From the NCBI GenBank assembly GCA_003165335.1, contig PLTD01000135.1:1-37904 (forward strand): a stretch of DNA of 37,904 nucleotides. Direction: 5' to 3'. Numbering within the stretch: position 1 is the first letter of the stretch; each line of letters starts with the position of its first letter. The notes beneath the pieces are model-generated. The model searched no databases, had not been told where the DNA came from, and saw only the letters and a program-made list of their open reading frames with translations. Source of the DNA: Rhodospirillales bacterium (GTDB lineage Bacteria > Pseudomonadota > Alphaproteobacteria > BOG-932 > Roseiterribacteraceae). This document shows, one piece after another, positions 27,151-35,210 of the stretch. A program made the translations under genes and the position numbers.

Positions 27151-28587
27151 TTGGAAAAGAATGTCAAAACGCTTCAAGTTAAAGACATGAAATTGCCTGT
27201 AAGCGGTTCGACGTTGGGTTCCGGATTCCCGACCGATCCTGGGGCTGAGAGGGCGGCATTATCCCGCTTGCGCGTGGCTGCAAACCTTTCGGGCGGAACC
27301 GCGGTTCGCGAAATTCGCACTGGAATCCAATCCGAATTCGATGGTTGGTGGTTTGGGCTTCGGCTCTGGCGATGGGGCACGAGAGTGGCCGACGCCGTGC
27401 TCTCGATTCGTGGCACCGGCGGCGGAGTCGCATCCGCGATTGAGCAATTCATGCGCCAGTCAGACATCGATGTGGCGCGCTTTGCAATCGTGCGATCACA
27501 GATGGAACCGGCCGACATCACACGGGAGGCACACAGTCGCCGGGGTGTTTGGTATTTTCTGGGCAGACAAGAACAGCGCGATCTGCTGACGATTGGCTCT
27601 GAAATTAATTCTTTCGTCGCCGGTCTTGGTCGCGGCTTGCGGCGAAATATAAGGCGAACCGCGCGCGTTGTTGCTGAACTAGGTATTCGATACTCATTTC
27701 ATGAGAGGTCGGGTCCACTAGAAGTTGGCGAAGAAGTTGCTGGTCTCGCAGCACGCAATCGCCCGGTAGCCATTCCTTTAGAGGGATTGGATGTCTTCGA
27801 GGGAATGTTGTCGCATCGACCGACGAGCTTCGAGTCTCGTTTGGATGCAGAAGACGGATCATTAATTAGCTTGTGCCGCGGTTTTATTCAGGGTCGCACA
27901 GCCTATTTGGTCTATCAAATGAACGATCCGGCACGATCGAAAATCAGCTTGGGCTTATTCCATAATTTTAAGTTGATAGAAGAATTAATGGCGCTTGGTG
28001 CGACCGAATTGATTTTTGTCATGGGTGCGCATCAACTTAAGTCGGCCTGCCGAATTTCATCGAAGGACGAACTTATTACGATCCGTCCAACTGTTCGGGG
28101 TCTGGCGATCGCGCTTACGCTCGCGGTCGCTCTGAGGGGAACGCGCTTCGGTGATGGGGTAAGGGAAGTTCTTAAATCCATCGCCCGTTACTGGTTCGGA
28201 TTACCGAAAGCGGCCTATGATCGGAGGGTAAACTTGCTGACGCCTCCCGGCAAGAATTGGGCACCGGCGATAGCTGCACTCCTCGGTGTTGGCGTATCGA
28301 TCGGAGCGGTGGCTGCCGGGGTTATGATGCGACAAGGTCTGGGCTCATTATCCTATATTATGGCTTACCCGGCATTCATGGTTGCCACCTATTTTGCCGG
28401 CGCTTGGACTGGACTGCTAACGATTGCGCTGGGTGGCTTGGGAATTTTATACTACGTCATTCCACCGTATAATTCATTCGCACTCGAACGGGCCAGCGAC
28501 ATTTGGGCCACGGCGATCTATATGGTGAGCGCATTGGGGCTTTGGCGTTGGTGGGCGCGCCGGACCAAGCCACTGCAAGCAGTCTAA
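27151..28587 (+). CDS. Fusion of GNAT (BioF2/FemAB-like) and DUF4118 membrane module
   Basis: This 478-residue protein joins two parts rarely seen together. Residues 105-300 look like an Acetyltransf_6 (BioF2/CelD/FemAB-like) GNAT domain: GLRRNIRRTARVVAELGI is the basic helix of that family, and GLFHNFKLIEELMALGATEL, with GFIQGRTAYLVYQ before it, is the acyl-CoA region. Residues 368-468 hold about four membrane helices; AYPAFMVATYFAGAWTGLLTI and YYVIPPYNSF match DUF4118, the KdpD-type sensor membrane domain. No HisKA, HATPase or GAF part follows. The start is unsure: a TTG at 27151 with AAGGG ten bases upstream, or an ATG at 27187. The region looks a little more A+T-rich than its neighbours. 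Function unknown. Confidence 0.75.
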   Translation: MEKNVKTLQVKDMKLPVSGSTLGSGFPTDPGAERAALSRLRVAANLSGGTAVREIRTGIQSEFDGWWFGLRLWRWGTRVADAVLSIRGTGGGVASAIEQFMRQSDIDVARFAIVRSQMEPADITREAHSRRGVWYFLGRQEQRDLLTIGSEINSFVAGLGRGLRRNIRRTARVVAELGIRYSFHERSGPLEVGEEVAGLAARNRPVAIPLEGLDVFEGMLSHRPTSFESRLDAEDGSLISLCRGFIQGRTAYLVYQMNDPARSKISLGLFHNFKLIEELMALGATELIFVMGAHQLKSACRISSKDELITIRPTVRGLAIALTLAVALRGTRFGDGVREVLKSIARYWFGLPKAAYDRRVNLLTPPGKNWAPAIAALLGVGVSIGAVAAGVMMRQGLGSLSYIMAYPAFMVATYFAGAWTGLLTIALGGLGILYYVIPPYNSFALERASDIWATAIYMVSALGLWRWWARRTKPLQAV

Positions 28588-28629
28588 TCGACGGTCGCTC
28601 TCATAGGCCGGGAGACAGGAAATAATCCC

Positions 28630-29550
28630 GTGTCCATTTCAAGCGACAGTAAAGCAGAATGTCTTTTGCCTGCAATCCAAGCGCGAGTGGTCAACGCTAA
28701 CGGCCTGTCGTTTGAGATACTCGAGAGCGGAGGGGGCGATAAACTCGTCCTTTGTTTGCACGGCTTCCCGTCTCATGCGATCTGCTGGCGAGATCAGCTT
28801 CCAGCTTTGGCCCGTCTCGGTTTTCGTGCTTGGGCTCCTAATCAACGTGGGTATGGCGGAACATCCCGCCCCAAGGGTTCTATAAACTACACCGTTGACC
28901 TTCTTCTTGCCGATATCGCCGCCGTCATCGACGCTTCGGGTGCGCGTTCGACAGTAATAATCGCCCACGACTGGGGTGGATTACTGGCTTGGTTCTTTGC
29001 CGCTCGACGCATACGACCCATAGCCAAGCTGATCATTCTGAATGCGCCGCACCCGGCCTGTGCCGCCGTAGCCTATCGCCGTTGGCGGCAGATGCGAAAA
29101 GGTTGGTACATATTGGCTTTCCAGATTCCCTGGGTGCCGGACTTTATCCTGGGATTTAATCGTGCTTGGCTCATTGGTAAACTAATTGCCTGGGTAGCTG
29201 GACCAAGGAAAGTTTTCGATGCGGCCACGCTCGACTTTTATCGATCGAACGCATCCGGTCGCGGTGCTGTTACGGCAATGCTGAATTGGTATCGTGGCCT
29301 GACGCGCGGCGGTGTTCCCCTCGAAATGGCCGGACGTTTTCCAACAATTGACACGCCTGCACTCATAATCTGGGGCGAGGGCGACGTGGCTCTCGATCGG
29401 TCATGCATCGAGGGGGTTGAGGCATATGTCCCAAACGTCACCATTCGCTATCTTCCGGGTGTCTCCCATTGGGTGCAGGAGGAAGTCCCCGATACGGTTA
29501 ACCGTCTGATCGAAGCATTCCTGACTGATCGCCTAGTTCCCGACCACTGA
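28630..29550 (+). CDS. Alpha/beta hydrolase, epoxide-hydrolase-like
   Basis: The 306-residue product has the core alpha/beta-hydrolase landmarks: HGFP oxyanion-hole loop at 44-47, the nucleophile elbow HDWGG with Asp114 (an aspartate, as in epoxide hydrolases and haloalkane dehalogenases), an acid near Asp252-Asp256 and the catalytic His280 in GVSHW. The path RGYGGTSRP after strand 4 is also typical of epoxide hydrolases. No signal peptide is seen, so it is cytosolic. The start is GTG at 28630 with AGGAAA nine bases before it. It follows the GNAT-DUF4118 gene by 42 bases and converges on hbd with only three bases between the stops. Substrate unknown. Confidence 0.87.
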   Translation: MSISSDSKAECLLPAIQARVVNANGLSFEILESGGGDKLVLCLHGFPSHAICWRDQLPALARLGFRAWAPNQRGYGGTSRPKGSINYTVDLLLADIAAVIDASGARSTVIIAHDWGGLLAWFFAARRIRPIAKLIILNAPHPACAAVAYRRWRQMRKGWYILAFQIPWVPDFILGFNRAWLIGKLIAWVAGPRKVFDAATLDFYRSNASGRGAVTAMLNWYRGLTRGGVPLEMAGRFPTIDTPALIIWGEGDVALDRSCIEGVEAYVPNVTIRYLPGVSHWVQEEVPDTVNRLIEAFLTDRLVPDH

Positions 29551-29553
29551 CCC

Positions 29554-30432
29554 TCAACGTGTAGGGACGGGAACTTCGCCGCGATAATCATAGAATCCGC
29601 GTCCCACCTTGCGGCCGATCCAGCCAGCTTCGACGTATTTTACGAGAAGCGGGCAGGGACGGTATTTGGAATCGGCCAGACCTTCGTAAAGCACCTGCAT
29701 GATTGATAGGCATGTGTCGAGACCAATAAAATCGGCAAGCGCCAACGGCCCAAGTGGGTGGTTGACGCCGAGATGCATTGCGATGTCGATCGCTTCGACT
29801 GAGCCGACGCCTTCGTAGAGTGTATAGATTGCCTCATTGATCATCGGCATTAAGATCCGATTGACGATGAAAGCGGGGTAATCCTCAGATAGTGCGATCT
29901 GCTTGCCCAGCGTCTCTTCGCAAAGGGCGCGGATCGCTTCGTAAGTTGCGTCGTCGGTCGCGATGCCGCGGATCAATTCGACCAACTGCATGACCGGTGC
30001 GGGATTCATGAAATGCATCCCGATAAACTTCTCGGGACGGTCTGTAGCCGCAGCTAGGCGCGTAATCGAAATCGACGAGGTGTTACTGGCCAGCAGCGCA
30101 TCGGGTTTAAGATGCGGAGTCAGGGTTCTGAAGATCTCCCGTTTGACATCCTCTCGCTCCGTAGCCGCCTCGATCACTAGATCGCAGTCGCCGAACTCAG
30201 AAAAATCATCTGTGGTGCGAATGCGCGCTAGGGCTATCTGCTTGTCTTCTCCCGTGAGCTTGCGCTTCGCGACCTGCCGCTCGAGCGTGCGGTCGATAGC
30301 CTCAATCGCCTTTTTGAGCTGATCGGGGTTCAAATCCTGGATGGTAACTTCCAAACCGGAGACAGCGCATACATGCGCGATCCCTGTACCCATCTGGCCC
30401 GCCCCGACGACTCCGATCTTTCCGATGCCCAT
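29554..30432 (-). CDS. hbd: 3-hydroxybutyryl-CoA dehydrogenase
   Basis: This enzyme oxidises or forms 3-hydroxyacyl-CoA with NAD(P). The 292-residue product has the Rossmann motif GAGQMG at 10-15, EAATERED with the nucleotide-loop region, SNTSS at 117-120, and the catalytic His140 in GMHFMNPAP with its partner Glu152. GWIGRKVGRGFYDY marks the C-terminal domain. It is a short, single-function form of the fatty-oxidation dehydrogenase, used in beta-oxidation, butyrate or PHB metabolism. It follows etfA by 33 bases on the same strand, which suggests that the reducing equivalents from acyl-CoA oxidation are handled together. Confidence 0.94.
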   Translation of the reverse strand: MGIGKIGVVGAGQMGTGIAHVCAVSGLEVTIQDLNPDQLKKAIEAIDRTLERQVAKRKLTGEDKQIALARIRTTDDFSEFGDCDLVIEAATEREDVKREIFRTLTPHLKPDALLASNTSSISITRLAAATDRPEKFIGMHFMNPAPVMQLVELIRGIATDDATYEAIRALCEETLGKQIALSEDYPAFIVNRILMPMINEAIYTLYEGVGSVEAIDIAMHLGVNHPLGPLALADFIGLDTCLSIMQVLYEGLADSKYRPCPLLVKYVEAGWIGRKVGRGFYDYRGEVPVPTR

Positions 30433-30465
30433 ATTAGATCTCTCGGGAGGTGGGTGGCAGCCTTG

Positions 30466-31404
30466 TCAGGCCTTTCCGATTTCTTCGGCAAGCTCAGGCA
30501 TGATTTTGAAAAGATCGCCAACTAATCCGTAATCGGCAACCGAAAAGATCGGAGCTTCGGAGTCCTTGTTGATGGCGACGATTACCTTGGAGTCCTTCAT
30601 GCCGGCCAGATGCTGAATAGCGCCGGAGATGCCGACCGCGATGTAAAGGTCTGGGGCGACGATTTTCCCGGTTTGGCCGACCTGATAGTCGTTGGGAACG
30701 AACCCCGCATCGACGGCTGCGCGGGACGCACCGATTGCCGCGCCGATCTTGTCGGCTACGGCCTCGAGAAGCTTAAAGTTTTCGCCGTTCTGCATGCCTC
30801 GGCCGCCTGAAATCACACGACGCGCCGACGTCAGCTCAGGCCGTTCAGACTTCGACAATTCCTGGCCGACGAATCGCGATAGCCCGGCATCGCCAGTCGA
30901 AGCAATCTTTTCGATTGGAGCCGAGCCGCCATCTGCAGGTGCTGCATCAAATGCCGTTCCGCGGACTGTCAGAACCTTGACCTTGTCGGCAGTCTGAACC
31001 GTGGCGATGGCATTGCCGGCGTAAATCGGACGCGTAAATGTATTTGGCCCTTCAACGCTCATGATCTCGCTGATCTGCTGCACATCCAGCAAGGCCGCGA
31101 CGCGCGGCATCGTGCTTTTACCGAACGACGTGGCCGTCGCGATCAGAAATTCGTGGCTCTGCCCCAAGGCTGCAATCAGAGGGGCGACGTTTTCCGGCAG
31201 GCCATGGGCCAGTTCCGGCGCTTCGGCGAGGAGAACCTTGGTGACGCCGGGGATTTTTGCCGCAGCTTCCGCAGCTGCCTGGCACGCATTTCCGGCGACC
31301 AGGACCGTGATATCGCTACCCAACTTGGTCGCTGCGGTTACGGCGTTGCGGGTGGCAGCTTTCAGTGACTGATTATCATGCTCGGCGATGACGAGAATGC
31401 CCAT
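30466..31404 (-). CDS. etfA: EtfA, electron transfer flavoprotein alpha subunit
   Basis: EtfA carries FAD and, with EtfB, passes electrons from acyl-CoA and related dehydrogenases to ETF-ubiquinone oxidoreductase. The product is 312 residues. The C-terminal FAD-binding region is clear: RRVISGGRGMQ, GFVPNDYQVGQTGKIV and YIAVGISGAIQHLAGMKDS, followed by INKDSEAPIFSVADYG. The ATG at 31404 lies two bases after the etfB stop. Confidence 0.96.
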   Translation of the reverse strand: MGILVIAEHDNQSLKAATRNAVTAATKLGSDITVLVAGNACQAAAEAAAKIPGVTKVLLAEAPELAHGLPENVAPLIAALGQSHEFLIATATSFGKSTMPRVAALLDVQQISEIMSVEGPNTFTRPIYAGNAIATVQTADKVKVLTVRGTAFDAAPADGGSAPIEKIASTGDAGLSRFVGQELSKSERPELTSARRVISGGRGMQNGENFKLLEAVADKIGAAIGASRAAVDAGFVPNDYQVGQTGKIVAPDLYIAVGISGAIQHLAGMKDSKVIVAINKDSEAPIFSVADYGLVGDLFKIMPELAEEIGKA

Positions 31405-31406
31405 GG

Positions 31407-32153
31407 TCAGATAACCTTTGCTTCGTTTTTCAACTTGTCGACGAGTTCCTGTACTGAGGCGACCTTCACTCCCGCTCCGCGCTTGGGCGGTTCGACGACC
31501 TTCAAAGTTGTTAGGCGCGGCGATACATCGACGCCGAGATCGGCGGCGCTGACCGTGTCCAACTGCTTCTTTTTCGCCTTCATGATATTCGGTAACGACG
31601 CATAGCGCGGTTCGTTTAGCCGAAGGTCAGTTGTAACGATCGCGGGCAGCTTAAGCTCATCAGTCTCCAAGCCCCCGTCGACTTCGCGAGTGACAGTGAT
31701 CTTACCTTCGCCGAGTTCGACCTTAGAGGCGAATGTCGCCTGTCCCCAACCCAAAAGTGCAGCCAACATCTGACCGGTCTGGTTCGAATCGTCGTCGATC
31801 GCCTGTTTTCCCAGAATGACCAGCTCGACGGATTCTTTCTCCACCAAAGCCTTTAGCAGTTTGGCGACTGCGAGGGGCTCGACGCCCTCTTCCAGCACCA
31901 GAATGCCGCGGTCGGCGCCGATCGCCAGAGCTGTCCTGATTGTCTCTTGCGCTTGAGCCGGTCCTACGGACACAGCGATGACTTCTTGAACTTTGCCAGC
32001 TTCCTTTAGGCGCACGGCCTCTTCGACAGCAATCTCGTCGAACGGATTCATGGACATTTTTACATTCGCGGTATCGACCCCCGTTCCATCCGGCTTTACT
32101 CGGATTTTAACGTTGTAGTCGATGACGCGTTTGACAGGGACGATGACCCTCAT
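31407..32153 (-). CDS. etfB: EtfB, electron transfer flavoprotein beta subunit
   Basis: The 248-residue product begins [19 protein letters not shown], which is the usual EtfB start, and contains the ETF beta signature around [20 protein letters not shown] and the recognition loop region after [17 protein letters not shown]. EtfB binds AMP and docks the partner dehydrogenase. I chose the ATG at 32153, preceded by GGAA; an ATG at 32165 adds four residues and is possible. The much longer frame to 32366 is not supported. etfB, etfA and hbd form an operon on this strand, divergent from the riboflavin genes. Confidence 0.94.
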   Translation of the reverse strand: MRVIVPVKRVIDYNVKIRVKPDGTGVDTANVKMSMNPFDEIAVEEAVRLKEAGKVQEVIAVSVGPAQAQETIRTALAIGADRGILVLEEGVEPLAVAKLLKALVEKESVELVILGKQAIDDDSNQTGQMLAALLGWGQATFASKVELGEGKITVTREVDGGLETDELKLPAIVTTDLRLNEPRYASLPNIMKAKKKQLDTVSAADLGVDVSPRLTTLKVVEPPKRGAGVKVASVQELVDKLKNEAKVI

Positions 32154-32447
32154 TGGCTGTTCCATAATTTCGTTGCGTTTCCGCAGGCGAGGCCGAATGC
32201 GGCAGGCAGCGGATTGGAATGGCGCGCACCTTAGAAGTCTGCTCAGCGGGCTGTCAACGCGGCGGTCAGACTGAAACCAGTCTAGATGCCTTCGGTGTCT
32301 CGTCCGTTCGGCCGATGTCATTAAAATCCGGACATGCATCTCTAATATAATAAATAGTCCTGACATTCAGATGCGTGATCGGAGCCTCAGCCCCTTACAA
32401 GTCGCGGTCGAAATGATAGGTATGGGTGAATTGGCGGGTAAGTTTAC
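32154..32447. promoter_or_regulatory. Divergent etfB-ribE control region
   Basis: These 294 bases hold no convincing gene. An A+T patch at 32338-32356 contains a perfect TATAAT (32346-32351) on the plus strand, which would start ribE transcription about 90 bases before its ATG; the -35 is weak. The same patch on the minus strand gives TATATT, usable for etfB. I find no match to the conserved core of the FMN riboswitch. Confidence 0.4.
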
Positions 32448-33050
32448 ATGTTTACCGGAATCATAACCGACCTGGGCACGCTGAAATCCATCGTGTCGGG
32501 CTCGTCTACGCGTTTTGAAATTGCCACTGCCTACGATCTTGCGACTGTCGCAATTGGGGCCTCGATTGCGTGCGCGGGCGTTTGTCTGACAGTTATTGAG
32601 CGCAGCGGCGATAGTTTCATCGTCGAAGTGTCCAACGAAACCATCGCGCGAACGACGCTTGGCGGTTGGCGGACCGGACAGCGGATCAACCTCGAACGTC
32701 CGCTTCGGGCCGGCGACGAACTTGGCGGCCATATTGTGACCGGCCATGTTGATGCGGTATCCGAGGTGATTGAACGTACACCCGATGGTGCCAGCGTTCG
32801 GTTCAGGTTTGCGGTGCCTGCTGAGCTTGCCGGTTTTATCGCATCGAAGGGGTCGATCACGATCGACGGCGTATCGCTAACTGTCAATGAAGTTGAAGAA
32901 GGATATCTGGGTGTGAATTTGATACCGCACACGCTTGAGGTGACCAGCTTGGGAGCGCTCGAAGCAGGAACCAGGGTAAACTTCGAGGTCGATCTGGTTG
33001 CTCGATATCTCGCAAGACTCATTCGCCCCGAACTCATGAGGGCGGCATGA
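32448..33050 (+). CDS. ribE: Riboflavin synthase, alpha chain
   Basis: Riboflavin synthase dismutates two 6,7-dimethyl-8-ribityllumazine molecules to riboflavin and the pyrimidinedione. The 200-residue product shows the start [10 protein letters not shown] and two lumazine-binding barrels in tandem, about residues 1-95 (with GVCLTVIE) and 96-190 (with GVSLTVNEV and LIPHTLE), the normal layout. A weak ribosome binding site precedes the ATG. The stop overlaps the ribBX start in ATGA. ribD, often next to it, is not in this window. Confidence 0.95.
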   Translation: MFTGIITDLGTLKSIVSGSSTRFEIATAYDLATVAIGASIACAGVCLTVIERSGDSFIVEVSNETIARTTLGGWRTGQRINLERPLRAGDELGGHIVTGHVDAVSEVIERTPDGASVRFRFAVPAELAGFIASKGSITIDGVSLTVNEVEEGYLGVNLIPHTLEVTSLGALEAGTRVNFEVDLVARYLARLIRPELMRAA

Positions 33051-34192
33051 AGCCGAAGAGGGTTGTTTGGCCGGACGATCGCTCAGCGATCTCGACTCCG
33101 GCAGAGCTGATCGAAGAGGCTAAAGCCGGCCGCATCTTCATCATGATCGACGACGAGAATCGCGAGAATGAGGGTGATCTGATTATTCCGGCCGAGCATG
33201 CAACGCCTGACGCGATTAATTTCATGGCGCGGTACGGACGCGGGTTAATCTGCCTGGCACTTGATCGTCACAGAGTTGAGACTTTAGGTCTGCCTCTGGT
33301 TGCAAGACAAAACGCGTCGCGCCACGGAACAGCCTTCACCATTTCGATCGAAGCTCGCGACGGCGTCACAACCGGCATTTCGGCCGCCGACCGCGCGCGA
33401 ACGATCGAGGTAGCGATCGACCCCGAATCAAATGCCCGCGACATTGTCACGCCCGGCCATGTGTTTCCCTTGGCTGCGCGAGACGGCGGCGTTCTTGTTC
33501 GGACTGGGCACACAGAAGCCGCAGTCGATATTTCGCGCTTGGCAGGCCTTAATCCCTCGGCCGTGATCTGCGAGATCATGAACGATGATGGGAGCATGGC
33601 GCGTCTTCCCGACCTGATCGCCTTTGCGCAGCTTCACGGTATGAAGATCGGGACAATTGAAGATCTGATCTCCTATCGTCGCCGCACGGAGAAGCTGGTT
33701 GAAAAAATCCTGGAAGAGCCCTTCGACAGTCATACCGGGGGCGAATTCAAGCTGATGATTTATGTTAACAAAGTGGCCTACGCCGAACATATCGCCCTAG
33801 TTAAGGGAGACGTATCGAAACCAGGCCCCGTGTTGGTTCGTATGCATTCGGTCAATATTCTGGACGACGTCCTGGGCGACCGCGCATCGACACGAAGTCG
33901 TGATCTGCATGCTAGCATGGAGGCGATCGGTCGCGAGGGGCGCGGTGTTATCGTTATGATCCGGGAGGGCTACCCAACCTTCCTGACCGATAAGTTGAAG
34001 GCTCGAAAGGAAGGTGTCGCGCCCGACGGTGGACACGAACTGCGCGACTATGGAATCGGTGCCCAGATCCTTCGCGACCTGGGAGTGAGCGAAATGGTGT
34101 TACTGTCCAACAATCCTATGACGGTGGTCGGGCTGGAAGGTTACGGTTTGAAGATAGTATCCCGGCGCCCGATTCCGGAGCTGGACGTATGA
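33047..34192 (+). CDS. ribB: RibBX: DHBP synthase with degenerate GTP cyclohydrolase II domain
   Basis: The 381-residue product looks like bifunctional RibBA, but only the first half is intact. Residues 15-210 form 3,4-dihydroxy-2-butanone-4-phosphate synthase: [13 protein letters not shown] at 35-47, the RHGTAFT loop, [22 protein letters not shown] at 137-158 and [11 protein letters not shown]. Residues 225-381 match GTP cyclohydrolase II in outline (VRMHS at 264-268, [15 protein letters not shown] at 353-367), but the zinc site SECLTGD..RCDC is replaced by [19 protein letters not shown] without any cysteine, and the catalytic HRQEGRNIGL is gone. It should make only the four-carbon precursor. 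Such RibBX proteins are known in Proteobacteria. It overlaps ribE and ribH by four bases each. Confidence 0.92.
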   Translation: MKPKRVVWPDDRSAISTPAELIEEAKAGRIFIMIDDENRENEGDLIIPAEHATPDAINFMARYGRGLICLALDRHRVETLGLPLVARQNASRHGTAFTISIEARDGVTTGISAADRARTIEVAIDPESNARDIVTPGHVFPLAARDGGVLVRTGHTEAAVDISRLAGLNPSAVICEIMNDDGSMARLPDLIAFAQLHGMKIGTIEDLISYRRRTEKLVEKILEEPFDSHTGGEFKLMIYVNKVAYAEHIALVKGDVSKPGPVLVRMHSVNILDDVLGDRASTRSRDLHASMEAIGREGRGVIVMIREGYPTFLTDKLKARKEGVAPDGGHELRDYGIGAQILRDLGVSEMVLLSNNPMTVVGLEGYGLKIVSRRPIPELDV

Positions 34193-34626
34193 GAGCCGAC
34201 GCTCCGCGAATTCTATTGATTGAGGCGCCGTATTATACCGACATCGCCATCGCTCAACTGCATGGAGCGATGGCAGTTCTGGATGCTGCCGGGGCCAATG
34301 TGACACGCGTTACCGTTCCGGGCGCATTGGAAATTCCAGCGGCCATTAGATTTGCTCTTGGTGGACTTTGGGATGGTTATGTCGTGCTGGGCTGCGTAAT
34401 CCGAGGAGAAACCTCTCATTACGATATCGTCTGCAATGAATGTGCGCGCGGTGTTCAGGATCTTGCGGTTGAGCACGCGCTGGCAATTGGATTTGGTGTA
34501 CTCACCGTCGAAGACGAGGCTCAAGCCTGGGCGCGTGCGAAACCCTCAGAGATGGATAAGGGCGGCGAGACCGCGCGAGCTTGTCTCGCAATGATCGCAC
34601 TTCGTCGCGAATTGGCATCGCATTGA
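34189..34626 (+). CDS. ribH: 6,7-dimethyl-8-ribityllumazine synthase
   Basis: RibH joins the pyrimidine and the four-carbon unit to make lumazine, which ribE then converts. The 145-residue product has VPGALEIP (substrate site), the core VIRGETSHYDIV with catalytic His77, and FGVLTVEDEAQAWARA followed by DKGGETA, which is the phosphate-binding end of the family. Its ATG overlaps the ribBX stop and its stop overlaps the nusB TTG. Assembly into an icosahedral capsid or smaller ring cannot be told here. Confidence 0.95.
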   Translation: MRADAPRILLIEAPYYTDIAIAQLHGAMAVLDAAGANVTRVTVPGALEIPAAIRFALGGLWDGYVVLGCVIRGETSHYDIVCNECARGVQDLAVEHALAIGFGVLTVEDEAQAWARAKPSEMDKGGETARACLAMIALRRELASH

Positions 34627-35189
34627 CCATATTTGTCGGCAAGCGACCCAAGTCGCCGCCAAAGCCGCGTTCTTCGGCCAAAGCTCGGCGCAGCGCAGCG
34701 CGCCTGGCTGCCGTTCAAGTGCTTTATCAAATTGCTCAGACGGGTAAGTCGGCAGCCGAAGGTCTTGCTGAGTTCATTGAATTCCGTATCGGCCATGAGG
34801 TTGATGGTGCGACCTTCGTATCCGCCGATATCACCCTCCTCAGCGCTATCGTGCGCGGTGCCGATGCCGAACAGGCGCACATAGAAGGATTGGTAGAAGC
34901 TGCTGTTCGTCCCCCGCTGGAGCGCCAGCGATTGGAACTGTTGCTGCGGGTAATTCTTATTGCCGGCGTGTGGGAGCTCTTACGCAATCACGACACGCCT
35001 GCGGCAATTATTTTGGCTGAGTATGTCGGCATCGCGACGGCCTTCTATGGTGGTGCAGAGCCGGGCTTGATGAACGGCGTTCTGGACCGTGTGGCGCGAA
35101 CATTGCGGCCTTATGAATTTGGCGTCGTCGGCGAAGGGCAGATTCCAGGCGGAGTAACTCACACGCCTCAGACCAAACCTAACGGCTAA
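34623..35189 (+). CDS. nusB: NusB, transcription antitermination factor
   Basis: NusB with NusE (S10) binds boxA RNA and helps transcription of rRNA operons. The 188-residue product shows ARLAAVQVLYQIAQTG at its start, then a helical domain with RLELLLRVILIAGVWELL, and AIILAEYVGIATAFYGGAEPGLMNGVLDRVAR, the family's C-terminal signature. The first 20 residues are basic. The TTG at 34623 overlaps the ribH stop in TTGA; a TTG at 34581 within ribH is less likely. The C-terminal extension after GVLDRVART is about 25 residues. Confidence 0.92.
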   Translation: MTIFVGKRPKSPPKPRSSAKARRSAARLAAVQVLYQIAQTGKSAAEGLAEFIEFRIGHEVDGATFVSADITLLSAIVRGADAEQAHIEGLVEAAVRPPLERQRLELLLRVILIAGVWELLRNHDTPAAIILAEYVGIATAFYGGAEPGLMNGVLDRVARTLRPYEFGVVGEGQIPGGVTHTPQTKPNG

Positions 35190-35210
35190 ACCACTCCGGT
35201 CCGCCCGATT

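Noticed and set aside
27005-27190. A 61-codon plus-strand frame before the GNAT-DUF4118 gene
   Set aside because: No motif, no ribosome site and overlap with the next gene; too little to call a gene.
28200-28587. A KdpD-like sensor kinase
   Set aside because: Only the DUF4118 membrane part is present; there is no HisKA, HATPase or USP domain and no kdp genes nearby.
25077-29550. A polyvinyl-alcohol degradation cluster
   Set aside because: The quinohemoprotein resembles PVA dehydrogenase, but the nearby hydrolase has an Asp nucleophile in HDWGG, like epoxide hydrolases, and not the Ser esterase type expected of oxidised-PVA hydrolase. It is also on the other strand.
32154-32447. An FMN riboswitch ahead of ribE
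   Set aside because: I could not find the conserved core sequences of the element; only an A+T patch and a possible promoter are visible.
33047-34192. Fully bifunctional RibBA
   Set aside because: The cyclohydrolase half lacks all zinc-binding cysteines and the catalytic region.
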